A DNA stretch of 14,817 nucleotides from CAYLZW01 sp964388085 (GTDB taxonomy: Bacteria; Myxococcota; UBA727; CAYLZW01), in NCBI GenBank assembly GCA_964388085.1, contig CAYLZW010000134.1, forward strand, positions 1 to 14,817. Reading direction: 5' to 3'. The translations under genes were made by a program, and so were the position numbers. Shown here in pieces: positions 6,796-14,282 of the stretch. Position 1 is the first letter of the stretch. Each line of letters opens with the position of its first letter. The notes under the pieces were generated by a model. It was given only the letters and a program-made list of their open reading frames with translations. It did no database searches and was not told the DNA's origin.

Positions 6796-9210
6796 TCAGT
6801 TCCGCAGCGGCTTGCCGGTCTCCAGCATGTGCATGATGCGCGCTTGCGTCTTCTCCTCGCCGCAGAGCGAGAGGAACGCCTCGCGCTCGAGGTCGAGCAG
6901 GGTCTGCTCGTCGACGAGGTTGCGCGAGGTCGTGTCGCCGCCGGTCATCACGTGCGCGACCTTCAGCGCGATCTTGAGATCGTGATCCGAGATGAAGTGC
7001 CCGTCGCGCATGGAGCCGAGGGCCATGTCGAAGGTCGCGTACGCGCCGCGGCCGGGCAGGCGGAAGTGACGACGACGAGGCGGCAGGTAGCCGGCGCGAG
7101 ACATGCCGAGGGCGTCTTGCTTGGCGCTCTCGAGCAGGTGACGGCGGTTCATGCAGACGTGGTCGATGCCCTCGCGCAGGTACAGGAGCTCTTTCGCCTC
7201 CATGGCGCTGGTCGCGACCTTGGCCATGGCCACGGTCTCGAGCGCGCGGCGGATCATCATCTCGGTCGGGAACGTCGCGTCGTCGACCGCGCCCGCGAGC
7301 GTGCGCGCGAGCATCTCGACGTTGCCGCCGCCGCCGGGCAGGAGGCCGACGCCTACCTCGACGAGGCCCATGTAGCTCTCGGCGTGCGCGCGCGCTCTAT
7401 CGCACCACATGGTGACCTCGGTGCCGCCGCCGAGCGTGAGCTGGAAGGGCGCCGCCACCGTCGGGATGGGGGAGTAGCGAAGGCGCAGGCACACGTCCTG
7501 GAAGGCCTTCACCATCTCTTCGATCTGACCGAACTCGCCCTGCTGCGCGGCCATGCCGACGAGGAGCAGATTGGCGCCGGCGCTGAACGCGGTGGCGTTG
7601 TCGTTCGCGATCACGAGCGCGTCGAACCGGCCCTCCTCGCAGAGGTCGAGGCCCGCGTTCAGGCACTCGATGATGTCCGCGTCGATGGCGTTCATCTTCG
7701 TATGGAACTCGCAGGCGAGCACGCCGTCGCCGAGGTCCACGAGCGTGGCGCCGAAGAGGTCCTTCACGATGTTGGACTTCTCGCGCTTCAGCATCGTGAA
7801 GGTCTTGACGCGCTCCCCCTCGTCGAGGGGGACGCCCTTCTTCGCCTTCGCGTCCCAGTAGGTCTTCGTGCCGCCCTCGAAGGCATAGAAGGACTCACGA
7901 CCGGACGCGAGCATCTCCGACACCCACGCGGGGACGTCGTGGCCCTCCTTCTTCCAGCGCTCGACCGACTCCCTGACGCCGATGGCGTCCCAGGTCTCGA
8001 ACGGGCCCATCTCCCAGCCGAAGCCCCACTTCATGCCGTTGTCGATCTGGACGAGGTCGTCCGCGATCTCGCCGAGGCGCCGCGCGGCGTACTCGCCCGT
8101 CGCCATGCCGACCTTCCAGAACAGCTCGCCGGCGCGATCCTCCGCCCAGGCGACGGTCTTGATCTTCTCGGCGGTGTCCTCCATCGAGCGCACGGCGCCG
8201 AGGGAGTCGTAGCGGACCTTCTGCTTCGGCCGGTACTGCACCGTGCCGCCCGCCAGCGCCTCGAGGTCGAGGGTGACGATGTCCTTGCCTTCCTTCTTGT
8301 AAAAGCCCTGCCCGCTCTTTCGCCCGAGCATGTTGTGCTCGACCATCTTCTCGAGGAAGGCCGGCACCTGGAACACGTCGCGGCGCTCGTCGTTCGGCAG
8401 GTTGTCGTAGCAGTTGCGCGTCACGTGCACGAAGGTGTCGAGCCCGACGACGTCGGCGGTGTTGAACACGGCGCTCTTCGGACGTCCGGTGGCCTGCCCG
8501 AAGACGGCGTCCACCTCCTCGATGGTGTAGCCGCCCTCCGTCATCACGCGCAGGGTCTCCATCATGCCGAACACGCCGATGCGGTTGGCGACGAAGTTCG
8601 GCGTGTCTTTTCCGTAGACGATGCCCTTGCCGAGCACGTGCTCGCCAAACTCCGCCACGCGCTTCACGGCGGCGTCGTCCGTCGCTTGGCCCTTCACGAT
8701 CTCGAGCAGGTGCATGTAGCGGACGGGGTTGAAGAAGTGCGTCACGAAGAAGCGCTTCTTGAACGAGTCGCCGCGGCCGGCGGTCATGTCCTCGATCTCG
8801 AGGCCGCTCGTGTTCGACGTGATGAGCGTGTCCTCGCGCGTGAGCACCTTCTCGATGCGCGCGAACAGCTCCTGCTTGATCTTGATGTTCTCGACCACCA
8901 CCTCGACGATCCAGTCGCACTCATTGATGCGCTCGAGATCGTCCTCGAGGTTGCCCACCTCGACGAGGGCCGCGTCCTTCTTGGAGAAGAACGGCGCCGG
9001 CTTGGTCTTCAGCGCACGCTCGAGCGCGCCGGCCGCGAGGCGATCGCGGAAGGCGCGCGACGAGGTGTCGGCCTGCTCGCCTTGCTTCGGCTTCGGCACG
9101 ATGTCGAGCAAGAGCACCGGCACGCGCGCGTTGGCGAGATGGGCGGCGATGCCGGAGCCCATGACGCCGGAGCCGATGACGCAGACCTTCTGAAACGGGC
9201 GAACGCTCAT
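6796..9210 (-). CDS. fadN: Bifunctional 3-hydroxyacyl-CoA dehydrogenase / enoyl-CoA hydratase (FadN-type)
   Basis: An 804-residue cytoplasmic enzyme for two middle steps of fatty-acid beta-oxidation: hydration of enoyl-CoA and NAD-dependent oxidation of 3-hydroxyacyl-CoA. The dehydrogenase comes first, as in Bacillus FadN (about 790 residues) and opposite to E. coli FadB. NAD-binding GSGVMG is at 13-18, the conserved SN of TSNTSGLEIE at 132-133, catalytic His158 in HFFNP, and Glu170. C-terminal dehydrogenase segments lie near 205-305 (FVANRIG, KSGQGFYKK) and 385-450 (GWEMGPFETWDAIG). A crotonase domain occupies about 490-720, with the oxyanion-hole segment FSAGAN (542-547), GGGTE with Glu598, and Glu618 before GLLPGGGG. 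Both crotonase glutamates are kept, so both activities look intact. GAGGTG four bases before the ATG supports this start. The matching thiolase is the partial gene at the left edge, not next door. Confidence 0.94.
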   Translation of the reverse strand: MSVRPFQKVCVIGSGVMGSGIAAHLANARVPVLLLDIVPKPKQGEQADTSSRAFRDRLAAGALERALKTKPAPFFSKKDAALVEVGNLEDDLERINECDWIVEVVVENIKIKQELFARIEKVLTREDTLITSNTSGLEIEDMTAGRGDSFKKRFFVTHFFNPVRYMHLLEIVKGQATDDAAVKRVAEFGEHVLGKGIVYGKDTPNFVANRIGVFGMMETLRVMTEGGYTIEEVDAVFGQATGRPKSAVFNTADVVGLDTFVHVTRNCYDNLPNDERRDVFQVPAFLEKMVEHNMLGRKSGQGFYKKEGKDIVTLDLEALAGGTVQYRPKQKVRYDSLGAVRSMEDTAEKIKTVAWAEDRAGELFWKVGMATGEYAARRLGEIADDLVQIDNGMKWGFGWEMGPFETWDAIGVRESVERWKKEGHDVPAWVSEMLASGRESFYAFEGGTKTYWDAKAKKGVPLDEGERVKTFTMLKREKSNIVKDLFGATLVDLGDGVLACEFHTKMNAIDADIIECLNAGLDLCEEGRFDALVIANDNATAFSAGANLLLVGMAAQQGEFGQIEEMVKAFQDVCLRLRYSPIPTVAAPFQLTLGGGTEVTMWCDRARAHAESYMGLVEVGVGLLPGGGGNVEMLARTLAGAVDDATFPTEMMIRRALETVAMAKVATSAMEAKELLYLREGIDHVCMNRRHLLESAKQDALGMSRAGYLPPRRRHFRLPGRGAYATFDMALGSMRDGHFISDHDLKIALKVAHVMTGGDTTSRNLVDEQTLLDLEREAFLSLCGEEKTQARIMHMLETGKPLRN

Positions 9211-9214
9211 GCTG

Positions 9215-9220
9215 CACCTC
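9215..9220 (-). promoter_or_regulatory. Ribosome-binding site of the FadN-like gene
   Basis: GAGGTG on the minus strand, four bases before the ATG at 9210. A short CGGGA/TCCCG inverted repeat (9226-9239) lies just upstream in the leader. Confidence 0.6.
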
Positions 9221-9339
9221 GAAGTCGGGAGATGTCCCGGCTATCAGGCACGCCCAAGAACCGCGAGAGGTTCCGTCGCTCGTCGCCGTCGCCGTAGACG
9301 TAGCTCGCGGACGTGATCGGCGAGCGGCCGGCAAAGAGA

Positions 9340-9396
9340 CGCCTGCGACGGCCGAGATGGGCCCCATTTCCCATCCCATCGCGACCGTCGCAGGCG
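9340..9396 (-). terminator. Long hairpin, probable terminator of the amidase gene
   Basis: A perfect 12-bp inverted repeat (9340-9351 with 9385-9396) is extended inward by a second stem, GATGGG (9356-9361) with CCCATC (9375-9380), leaving a 13-base loop. It begins 17 bases after the amidase stop codon. On the minus strand it is followed by TCTCTTT, a moderately T-rich tail. This fits an intrinsic terminator separating the amidase transcript from the FadN-like gene downstream. Confidence 0.6.
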
Positions 9397-9413
9397 CCAG
9401 GAGCGTGGGAGCT

Positions 9414-11375
9414 CTAATTGAGCGCCTGGCAAGCGTCCCGGTTGACCTCGCGATCCAGCGCGCCGGTGCCGCCCATGAGCGTCACCCGGTTCACGTGGTT
9501 CTCGAGGAAGCTGCGCACCACCGGCACCACGCTGCTCTTCGGCGAGAGCAGCACGAGCCGCCCGGTGGCCCCCACCAGGATGCCGTTGCGGGTCATGTCG
9601 CTGCGGGTCAGGTACACGCGGCCGGTGCCGACGCCCCGGCGACGGGCGACGTTCGCGACCTTCACGGAGGTCTGGTAGCGGTTGTTCCCGACGACGCGGC
9701 TGGCGTTCGGCAGCGCGTTCAGCACGGCGTTCGAGATGGAGCCGGTCGAGCCGACGACGAACACGCGACGGATGCCGAGCTCCTCGAGGGCGGCGGCGGT
9801 GACGGCCGGGATGGAGTCCCGCTTCACGTACAAGAGCGGCGCGCGCAGGGAGGCGGCGGCGGCCGAGGCCGAGATGCCCGCGATGGAGTTGTTCCCCGCG
9901 ACGACGAACGCGATGTCGTCCCGCGATCCGGCGCGGCGCGCGACCGCGGCCGCCGTGCGGTAGCGGTTGTTGGCGCCGACGCGCTCGACGCTCAGGCCCA
10001 TGTTGCGCAGCGTCGTCAGCACGCCGCTCGACACCGCGCCGGTACCGCCGACGACGAACGCGCGGGTGGCGCCGAGGCGCCGGATCTCGGCGCGCGTCGC
10101 GGAGGGGAGCGTGTTGGTCGCGGTCAAGAGCAGCGGCGCATGGAAGCGGCGCGCCAGAGGAGCGGCTACCACGGCGCCGGGGTTGTTGTCGACCCCCGAC
10201 GCGATGACGACGTTCTTCGCGCTGTCGAAGTTGTTCGCCGAGAGCTCCGCCGCGGTCTGGTAGCGGGTCTGCGCGGCGACGCGCTTGACCGCGCCGCAGG
10301 TGGCCGGCGGCGCGTAGTTGCGCAGCGCGCCGAGCCGCTGGTGCAGGTTGTCGCCCGGGCAGGACGTCTGGGCGCCCGCGTGATCGCGGTGCCCCTTCAC
10401 GCGGCTCGCGGTGCGCGGGATGTCGAAGCGCGCGGCCAGGCGCCGGATGACCTTCGCGCCGCCCTCGACCATGCGCTCGGGCACGCTCGTCGAGCCGAGG
10501 CCCCCACAGGCGCCGGGCTGGAAGCAGCCGACGAAGCTGACGCCGATGTTGTCGGTGTTGTGCCCGTACACGTGCGAGCCGAGGAACTTGAGCGGCCGCG
10601 CCTCCCACACGCGCCCGTCCCGGGTCACGAGGAAGTGGTAGCCGACGTCGCACCAGCCGCGGCCGTCCATGTGGAACGCCTGGATCTGGCGCACGCGCGC
10701 GGCGTAGTTGCCGTTGTAGGTCGGCGGCGTGACCGTGTGGTGCACCGCGATCTTGGACTTGCCGGTGTCGTAGCTGCGGCAGCGGCTCTTGCGCGCCCCC
10801 CACTGGGCGCGGGAGATGACGCCGATGTTCCTGAGGTCGGCGGCGAGCCCCTGCTCGGCCTCGCCCGGCGCGAGCAGGTCCGGCTCCGAAGGCTCGAGGT
10901 CCACGCTCGGGACCTCGGGCACGACGGCCTCGTACTGCAAGCCCTCGAGCAGCGCCTCGTGTCCCACCGGGACGCGCACCTGGACCTCGTCCGCCAAGAA
11001 GCCGAGCTCGGCGCGGGCGACGGCGAAGGGCTCCTCCTGCCAGACGATCTCCGCCGGCACCCAGTCGGCGGCGTCTCCCAGAGAGAGCCCGCGCGCCTCC
11101 AGCACCAGCTCCTCGTCCGGCCGCTCGGCGCGGAGATCGATCATGAGCGCGACGCGCGTGGCGCCGTCTGGGGCCCCGAGGGGAGCGGAGACGAGCCAGC
11201 CGTCCTCGACCGCGAACGCGCTCTGCAGCTCGTCGCCCGCCACGACCGCCCCCGGCGGGCCGTGATCATCGTGCTCCTCGGCGGGGACCGGCTTCAGGTC
11301 CGAGACCCCGCAGCCGAACAGCGCCAGGGTGCCGAGCAGCGGCGCCAGCGCGCGCGAAATTCTTCCGACCGTCAT
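9414..11375 (-). CDS. Lipoprotein N-acetylmuramoyl-L-alanine amidase (PGRP/amidase_2) with three CWB2 repeats
   Basis: A 653-residue envelope enzyme predicted to cut the amide bond between N-acetylmuramic acid and L-alanine in peptidoglycan. Residues 1-22 are a lipoprotein signal with lipobox LFGC (Cys22). Residues about 30-180 are an acidic, beta-rich region of unknown role. The PGRP/amidase_2 domain spans about 185-350: VISRAQWGA, AVHHT (candidate zinc ligand His212), GYHFLV (Tyr246), GHRD (His329) and TSCPGD (Cys339), so the zinc site and catalytic Tyr look complete. Three CWB2-type repeats follow (about 364-455, 464-555, 561-650), each with an RYxT motif (RYQTA, RYRTA, RYQTS) and VGGTGAVS-type strands (440s, 540s, 634-639). 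The ATG at 11375 has a near-perfect AAGGAGG; an in-frame ATG at 11405 lies upstream of that site and is rejected. CWB2 repeats are best known from Gram-positive cell-wall proteins. The protein may act in wall remodelling or on other bacteria's walls. Confidence 0.92.
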   Translation of the reverse strand: MTVGRISRALAPLLGTLALFGCGVSDLKPVPAEEHDDHGPPGAVVAGDELQSAFAVEDGWLVSAPLGAPDGATRVALMIDLRAERPDEELVLEARGLSLGDAADWVPAEIVWQEEPFAVARAELGFLADEVQVRVPVGHEALLEGLQYEAVVPEVPSVDLEPSEPDLLAPGEAEQGLAADLRNIGVISRAQWGARKSRCRSYDTGKSKIAVHHTVTPPTYNGNYAARVRQIQAFHMDGRGWCDVGYHFLVTRDGRVWEARPLKFLGSHVYGHNTDNIGVSFVGCFQPGACGGLGSTSVPERMVEGGAKVIRRLAARFDIPRTASRVKGHRDHAGAQTSCPGDNLHQRLGALRNYAPPATCGAVKRVAAQTRYQTAAELSANNFDSAKNVVIASGVDNNPGAVVAAPLARRFHAPLLLTATNTLPSATRAEIRRLGATRAFVVGGTGAVSSGVLTTLRNMGLSVERVGANNRYRTAAAVARRAGSRDDIAFVVAGNNSIAGISASAAAASLRAPLLYVKRDSIPAVTAAALEELGIRRVFVVGSTGSISNAVLNALPNASRVVGNNRYQTSVKVANVARRRGVGTGRVYLTRSDMTRNGILVGATGRLVLLSPKSSVVPVVRSFLENHVNRVTLMGGTGALDREVNRDACQALN

Positions 11376-11379
11376 GAGC

Positions 11380-11386
11380 CCTCCTT
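11380..11386 (-). promoter_or_regulatory. Strong ribosome-binding site of the amidase gene
   Basis: AAGGAGG four bases before the ATG at 11375, the best Shine-Dalgarno match in the window. It shows that the in-frame ATG at 11405 is not the start and predicts high translation. Confidence 0.85.
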
Positions 11387-11446
11387 GCGGTGAGGGGGGC
11401 AGCATGGTGGACCGTGGTGGGATGTCTGCTTACAGGGCTTGAAAGG

Positions 11447-11461
11447 GTCTGAAATTCAGAC
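11447..11461. promoter_or_regulatory. Perfect 15-bp palindrome upstream of the amidase, candidate operator
   Basis: GTCTGAA and TTCAGAC flank a single central base in the 169-bp spacer between the STAND gene and the amidase, 72-86 bp upstream of the amidase ATG. It is AT-richer than its surroundings. Two near-identical direct motifs, ttggcgaccg (11481-11490) and ttgggcgaccg (11506-11516), lie just beyond. Position and symmetry fit a dimeric regulator's binding site. I could not find a convincing -35/-10 pair here. Confidence 0.4.
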
Positions 11462-11544
11462 TGGTCGGTCAGGTAACGGATTGGCGACCGGGCCTGGCTT
11501 CCAATTTGGGCGACCGCTACGGCTGCAGCGAGCGCGACGGACGT

Positions 11545-14145
11545 TCAGTCTTCTCGCTGGATGGTGACGTCGGGGGCTAGCAGATAGCCGCCATCTCGGG
11601 TGACCAGCACGTCCTTCATGCCCATGTTCCGCAGGTGCCGGATGGCCGTGTACACGCGGTTCGCGCCGGCCTCGGGCAGCACCCGCTCGCCGGGCCAGCC
11701 GGCGTCCAGCAGCTGGTGGACGTCCAGGGTCGTGCCCGGCGTCTTCTCGCGCGCGTCCACGAACGCCAGCAGCATGCGGCGCAGGGAGCCACGGCGCGAA
11801 AGGTCCACCTCTTCGGCGCCATCGACGCGGAACCTGAGGCCGTTGTGCAGGAGCGTGAGCGCCGGCCCGGCGGCGTCCGAGCGGGTCTTCTTGCGGTAGC
11901 GGGCGGCGATGCGCGGGTGGATTCCGGCGGGCGTCTCGTCAGACCCGGCGAGGATGCGCACCGCCTGCGTAAACGACTCGTTCGTCTTCGCTTCGGGCCC
12001 GAGCGCCGGGATCGAGACCCCTCGGACGACAGCGCTCCAGGCCGCGAACAGCGCGGCCGGCGGCGCCTCTCCGCGCGCCTCGGCGACCTGACGGCCCTCG
12101 GCGAGCAGCGGGACGGCCGCCTCCGCCTGCCCCTCGAGCGCGAGCGCGATGCCGAGACAGCCCGCGGCGATTCCGGCCGCGCGCCCGTCCCCGGTCTCCC
12201 GTGCGTCGGCCATGGCCTCCCGGAGGTGCTGTTGCGCGGTCGGCCCGTCGCCGCGGTCGAGCTCGAGGAGGCCGAGGTTGAAGACGTACATCGTCGTCGA
12301 GATCCGGTCGCCGACCGCCCGGCCCGCGTGCAGGCCCTGCAGCAGCAGCTCCTCCGCGCGATCGAGCTCGCCCACCTCCGAGTACAGGACCGCGAGGTTC
12401 ATGCGCGCGATGTTCTCCCAGCGTCGCTCCCCCGCCTTGCGGAAGATGTCGAGGGCCTCCCGCCCGCGCGCGCTGTGCGCCAGGTCGAACACGCCCCGGG
12501 CGATGGGCAGCGCGAACAGACGCGCGAGCACGATGCCGCGGTCGACGTTCGCCGTGTCGGGGTCGAGGTCGAGGAGCGCGTGGTCCCATAGCTCCTGGGC
12601 GCGGGCGGTGTCCCCCTGGAAGAAGTACGCGGTGCCGAGGGCGCTCCTCGCCCGGCCGCGCAGGGGGCCGTCGTCGAGCTCAGCGGCGATCTCGATAGCT
12701 CTCTCAATCCAGATAATTGCGCTGTCTATCTCGCCCTGTACGCGAGCGGCGTCGCCGCGGGCGATCAGCAAGCGGGCCACCAGCTCGAGGTCGCCGGCCG
12801 CCTCGGCCGCTTCGTAGCCCGCGTCCAAGAAGCGCCGCCGTGCCGCCAGGGGACCGCGCGAGGCGATGACGAGGTCGAGCGCCAGGCTCGCGCGGGCGGC
12901 CGCCGCGGGGGCGAGCGCGGCGCCCCGCTCCACGGCCGCCGCCAGGTTCTCGATGTCGTCCGAGAGCACCGTGAAATCGCGGCTCCGCAGCCCTTCAATG
13001 GAGCGCTGCCCGAAGTACTCCGCGTGGCGCCGCACGACCTCGCGCGCGTCCGCGTTCGAGCGGTAGTCGTCGCCTGCGTCGCCGCGCGCGCCCGGCGCCT
13101 CCTTTGCGCTCGCGCCGCCGCCCTGCTCGAGCTTCTCGGCGGCGAGCTGGCGGACGGTCTCGAGCAGGCGATAGCGCATGGCCTGTCGCTCGCCACCGGC
13201 AGCGGCCTGGATGAGCGACTTGCGCTTCAGCGCGTGCACGAGATCTAACGCGCTAACCCCTTGGCCTAGCACAGCTTGTGCGGCGTCGAGCTCGAAGCCA
13301 CCTCGAAACACGCTGAGGCTGGCCAGCGCCGTCCGTTCCACCGCCGAGAGGAGCCGCCAGGAGGCGTCGAGCACCGTGCGCATGGCGCCGTGCCGCCCCT
13401 CCCGATCGGGCCGCGCCAGCACCTCGGGATCACGCGCGAGCCGCTCCTTCAGCTCCGTCAGCGTGAGCACCTCGAGGCGGGCGGCGGCCAGCTCGATGGC
13501 CAACGGCAGCCGGTCGAGGGCGTCGACGATCTCCCGCAACAGCGCTCGATCGGCGTCGTTGAGCTTCAGGGCCGAACGGGCGTCCGCGGCGCGCGCGAGG
13601 AACAGCTCGATGGCGCGCTCGGGCGAGAGCGGCGGCAGCTCCACCCGTCGCTCGCCGGCGGCGCCGATGGGCGAGCGCGAGGTGCCGAGCACCGTCAGCG
13701 TCGGCACGCGCTCGACCCACGCGCTCACGAGGGTGCCCGCGGTCTCGCCGAGCTGCTCGAGGTTGTCGAGGATGAGCAAGAGATCACCGCGGGCCGCCAG
13801 CACCTCGGCCGCCACCTCGATGCCGGTCTCCGCGTTGGCGGTGCCGAGCCCGGCCCCGAGCGCACCGGCGATGGCGCCGAGCGCACCCTCCAGCGTAACG
13901 GCCTCGGTGAGGTCCGCGAACACGACCTTCGGGCCGCCGGGCCGCTCGCCCACGGTCGCCGCCAGCGCATGGGCGAGCCGCGTCTTCCCGGCGCCGCCAG
14001 GCCCCACCAGCGTGATGACGCGCGCCTCGGACAGGACCGCGATCAGCTGCGCGAGGTCTTCCGCTCGGCCGACGAGGCCGCCGTGCTCCGAGAGCTCCGC
14101 TAGCGTGGGGGAGAGCGCCGCGGTGGGCGCCGTGCCGTCCGTCAC
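11545..14145 (-). CDS. STAND ATPase with TPR region and C-terminal winged-helix DNA-binding domain (transcriptional regulator)
   Basis: An 866-residue putative signal-responsive regulator. A STAND/NB-ARC-like ATPase (COG3903-type) occupies about 22-340: GLVGRAEDL (23-31), Walker A GPGGAGKT (48-55), Walker B LLLILDN (122-128), GTSR sensor (154-157) and LDRLPLAIELAAARL (210-224, the STAND GxP-like motif). A linker leads to helical TPR-type repeats (about 430-700; for example ARSALGTAYFFQGDTARAQELWDHAL). Residues about 765-866 resemble an OmpR/BTAD-type winged helix, ending LVTRDGGYLLAP. In this class ATP-dependent self-association usually switches activity, the TPR part senses, and the winged helix would bind DNA. 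The start is GTG at 14145: an in-frame stop lies about 80 bases upstream and no other usual start codon intervenes. No good ribosome-binding site is seen. Codons for residues about 469-486 are unusually AT-rich. Targets are unknown; the amidase downstream is the obvious candidate. Confidence 0.88.
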   Translation of the reverse strand: MTDGTAPTAALSPTLAELSEHGGLVGRAEDLAQLIAVLSEARVITLVGPGGAGKTRLAHALAATVGERPGGPKVVFADLTEAVTLEGALGAIAGALGAGLGTANAETGIEVAAEVLAARGDLLLILDNLEQLGETAGTLVSAWVERVPTLTVLGTSRSPIGAAGERRVELPPLSPERAIELFLARAADARSALKLNDADRALLREIVDALDRLPLAIELAAARLEVLTLTELKERLARDPEVLARPDREGRHGAMRTVLDASWRLLSAVERTALASLSVFRGGFELDAAQAVLGQGVSALDLVHALKRKSLIQAAAGGERQAMRYRLLETVRQLAAEKLEQGGGASAKEAPGARGDAGDDYRSNADAREVVRRHAEYFGQRSIEGLRSRDFTVLSDDIENLAAAVERGAALAPAAAARASLALDLVIASRGPLAARRRFLDAGYEAAEAAGDLELVARLLIARGDAARVQGEIDSAIIWIERAIEIAAELDDGPLRGRARSALGTAYFFQGDTARAQELWDHALLDLDPDTANVDRGIVLARLFALPIARGVFDLAHSARGREALDIFRKAGERRWENIARMNLAVLYSEVGELDRAEELLLQGLHAGRAVGDRISTTMYVFNLGLLELDRGDGPTAQQHLREAMADARETGDGRAAGIAAGCLGIALALEGQAEAAVPLLAEGRQVAEARGEAPPAALFAAWSAVVRGVSIPALGPEAKTNESFTQAVRILAGSDETPAGIHPRIAARYRKKTRSDAAGPALTLLHNGLRFRVDGAEEVDLSRRGSLRRMLLAFVDAREKTPGTTLDVHQLLDAGWPGERVLPEAGANRVYTAIRHLRNMGMKDVLVTRDGGYLLAPDVTIQRED

Positions 14146-14219
14146 GGACCGAGTCTGCCACGACCTCGAACGGAAGGGATCCGCTTCGTTGCCCTGCTCG
14201 GCGCAGCGGCCCCCGACAT
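14142..14219 (-). CDS. Possible 25-residue leader peptide overlapping the STAND start codon
   Basis: An ATG at 14219 opens 26 codons ending in TGA that overlaps the STAND GTG start as GTGA. The peptide is short and Arg-rich, begins MSGAAAPSRATKR, and matches nothing I know. A GAGAGG stretch abuts the ATG directly, which is too close for a good ribosome-binding site. If translated it could couple translation into the STAND gene, which has no clear ribosome-binding site of its own. Chance is a serious alternative in DNA this GC-rich. Confidence 0.2.
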   Translation of the reverse strand: MSGAAAPSRATKRIPSVRGRGRLGP

Positions 14220-14282
14220 CCTCTCAACGTCGTAGGGGTACGGCGCCTGCGCGCTGTGCGCGGGAGCTTGGCCGCCGGCCGC

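Noticed and set aside
9226..9273. Small inverted repeats (CGGGA/TCCCG and GAACC/GGTTC) upstream of the FadN-like gene as a riboswitch or FadR-type operator
   Set aside because: The stems are only 5 bp, common by chance in this composition, and match no operator I can name.
6829..9297. An 822-codon plus-strand open frame opposite the FadN-like gene
   Set aside because: It mirrors a clearly recognisable enzyme on the other strand. Its composition (His, Asp, Glu, Val, Ala, Arg-rich, no motifs) is typical of antisense frames in GC-rich DNA.
9357..11393. A 678-codon plus-strand open frame opposite the amidase
   Set aside because: Same reason: antisense shadow of a well-supported gene, with no domain and no ribosome-binding site.
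11545..14145. STAND ATPase considered as an Avs-type antiviral defence protein
   Set aside because: The C-terminus looks like a winged helix and no nuclease, protease or membrane effector domain is visible, so a regulator is the better reading.
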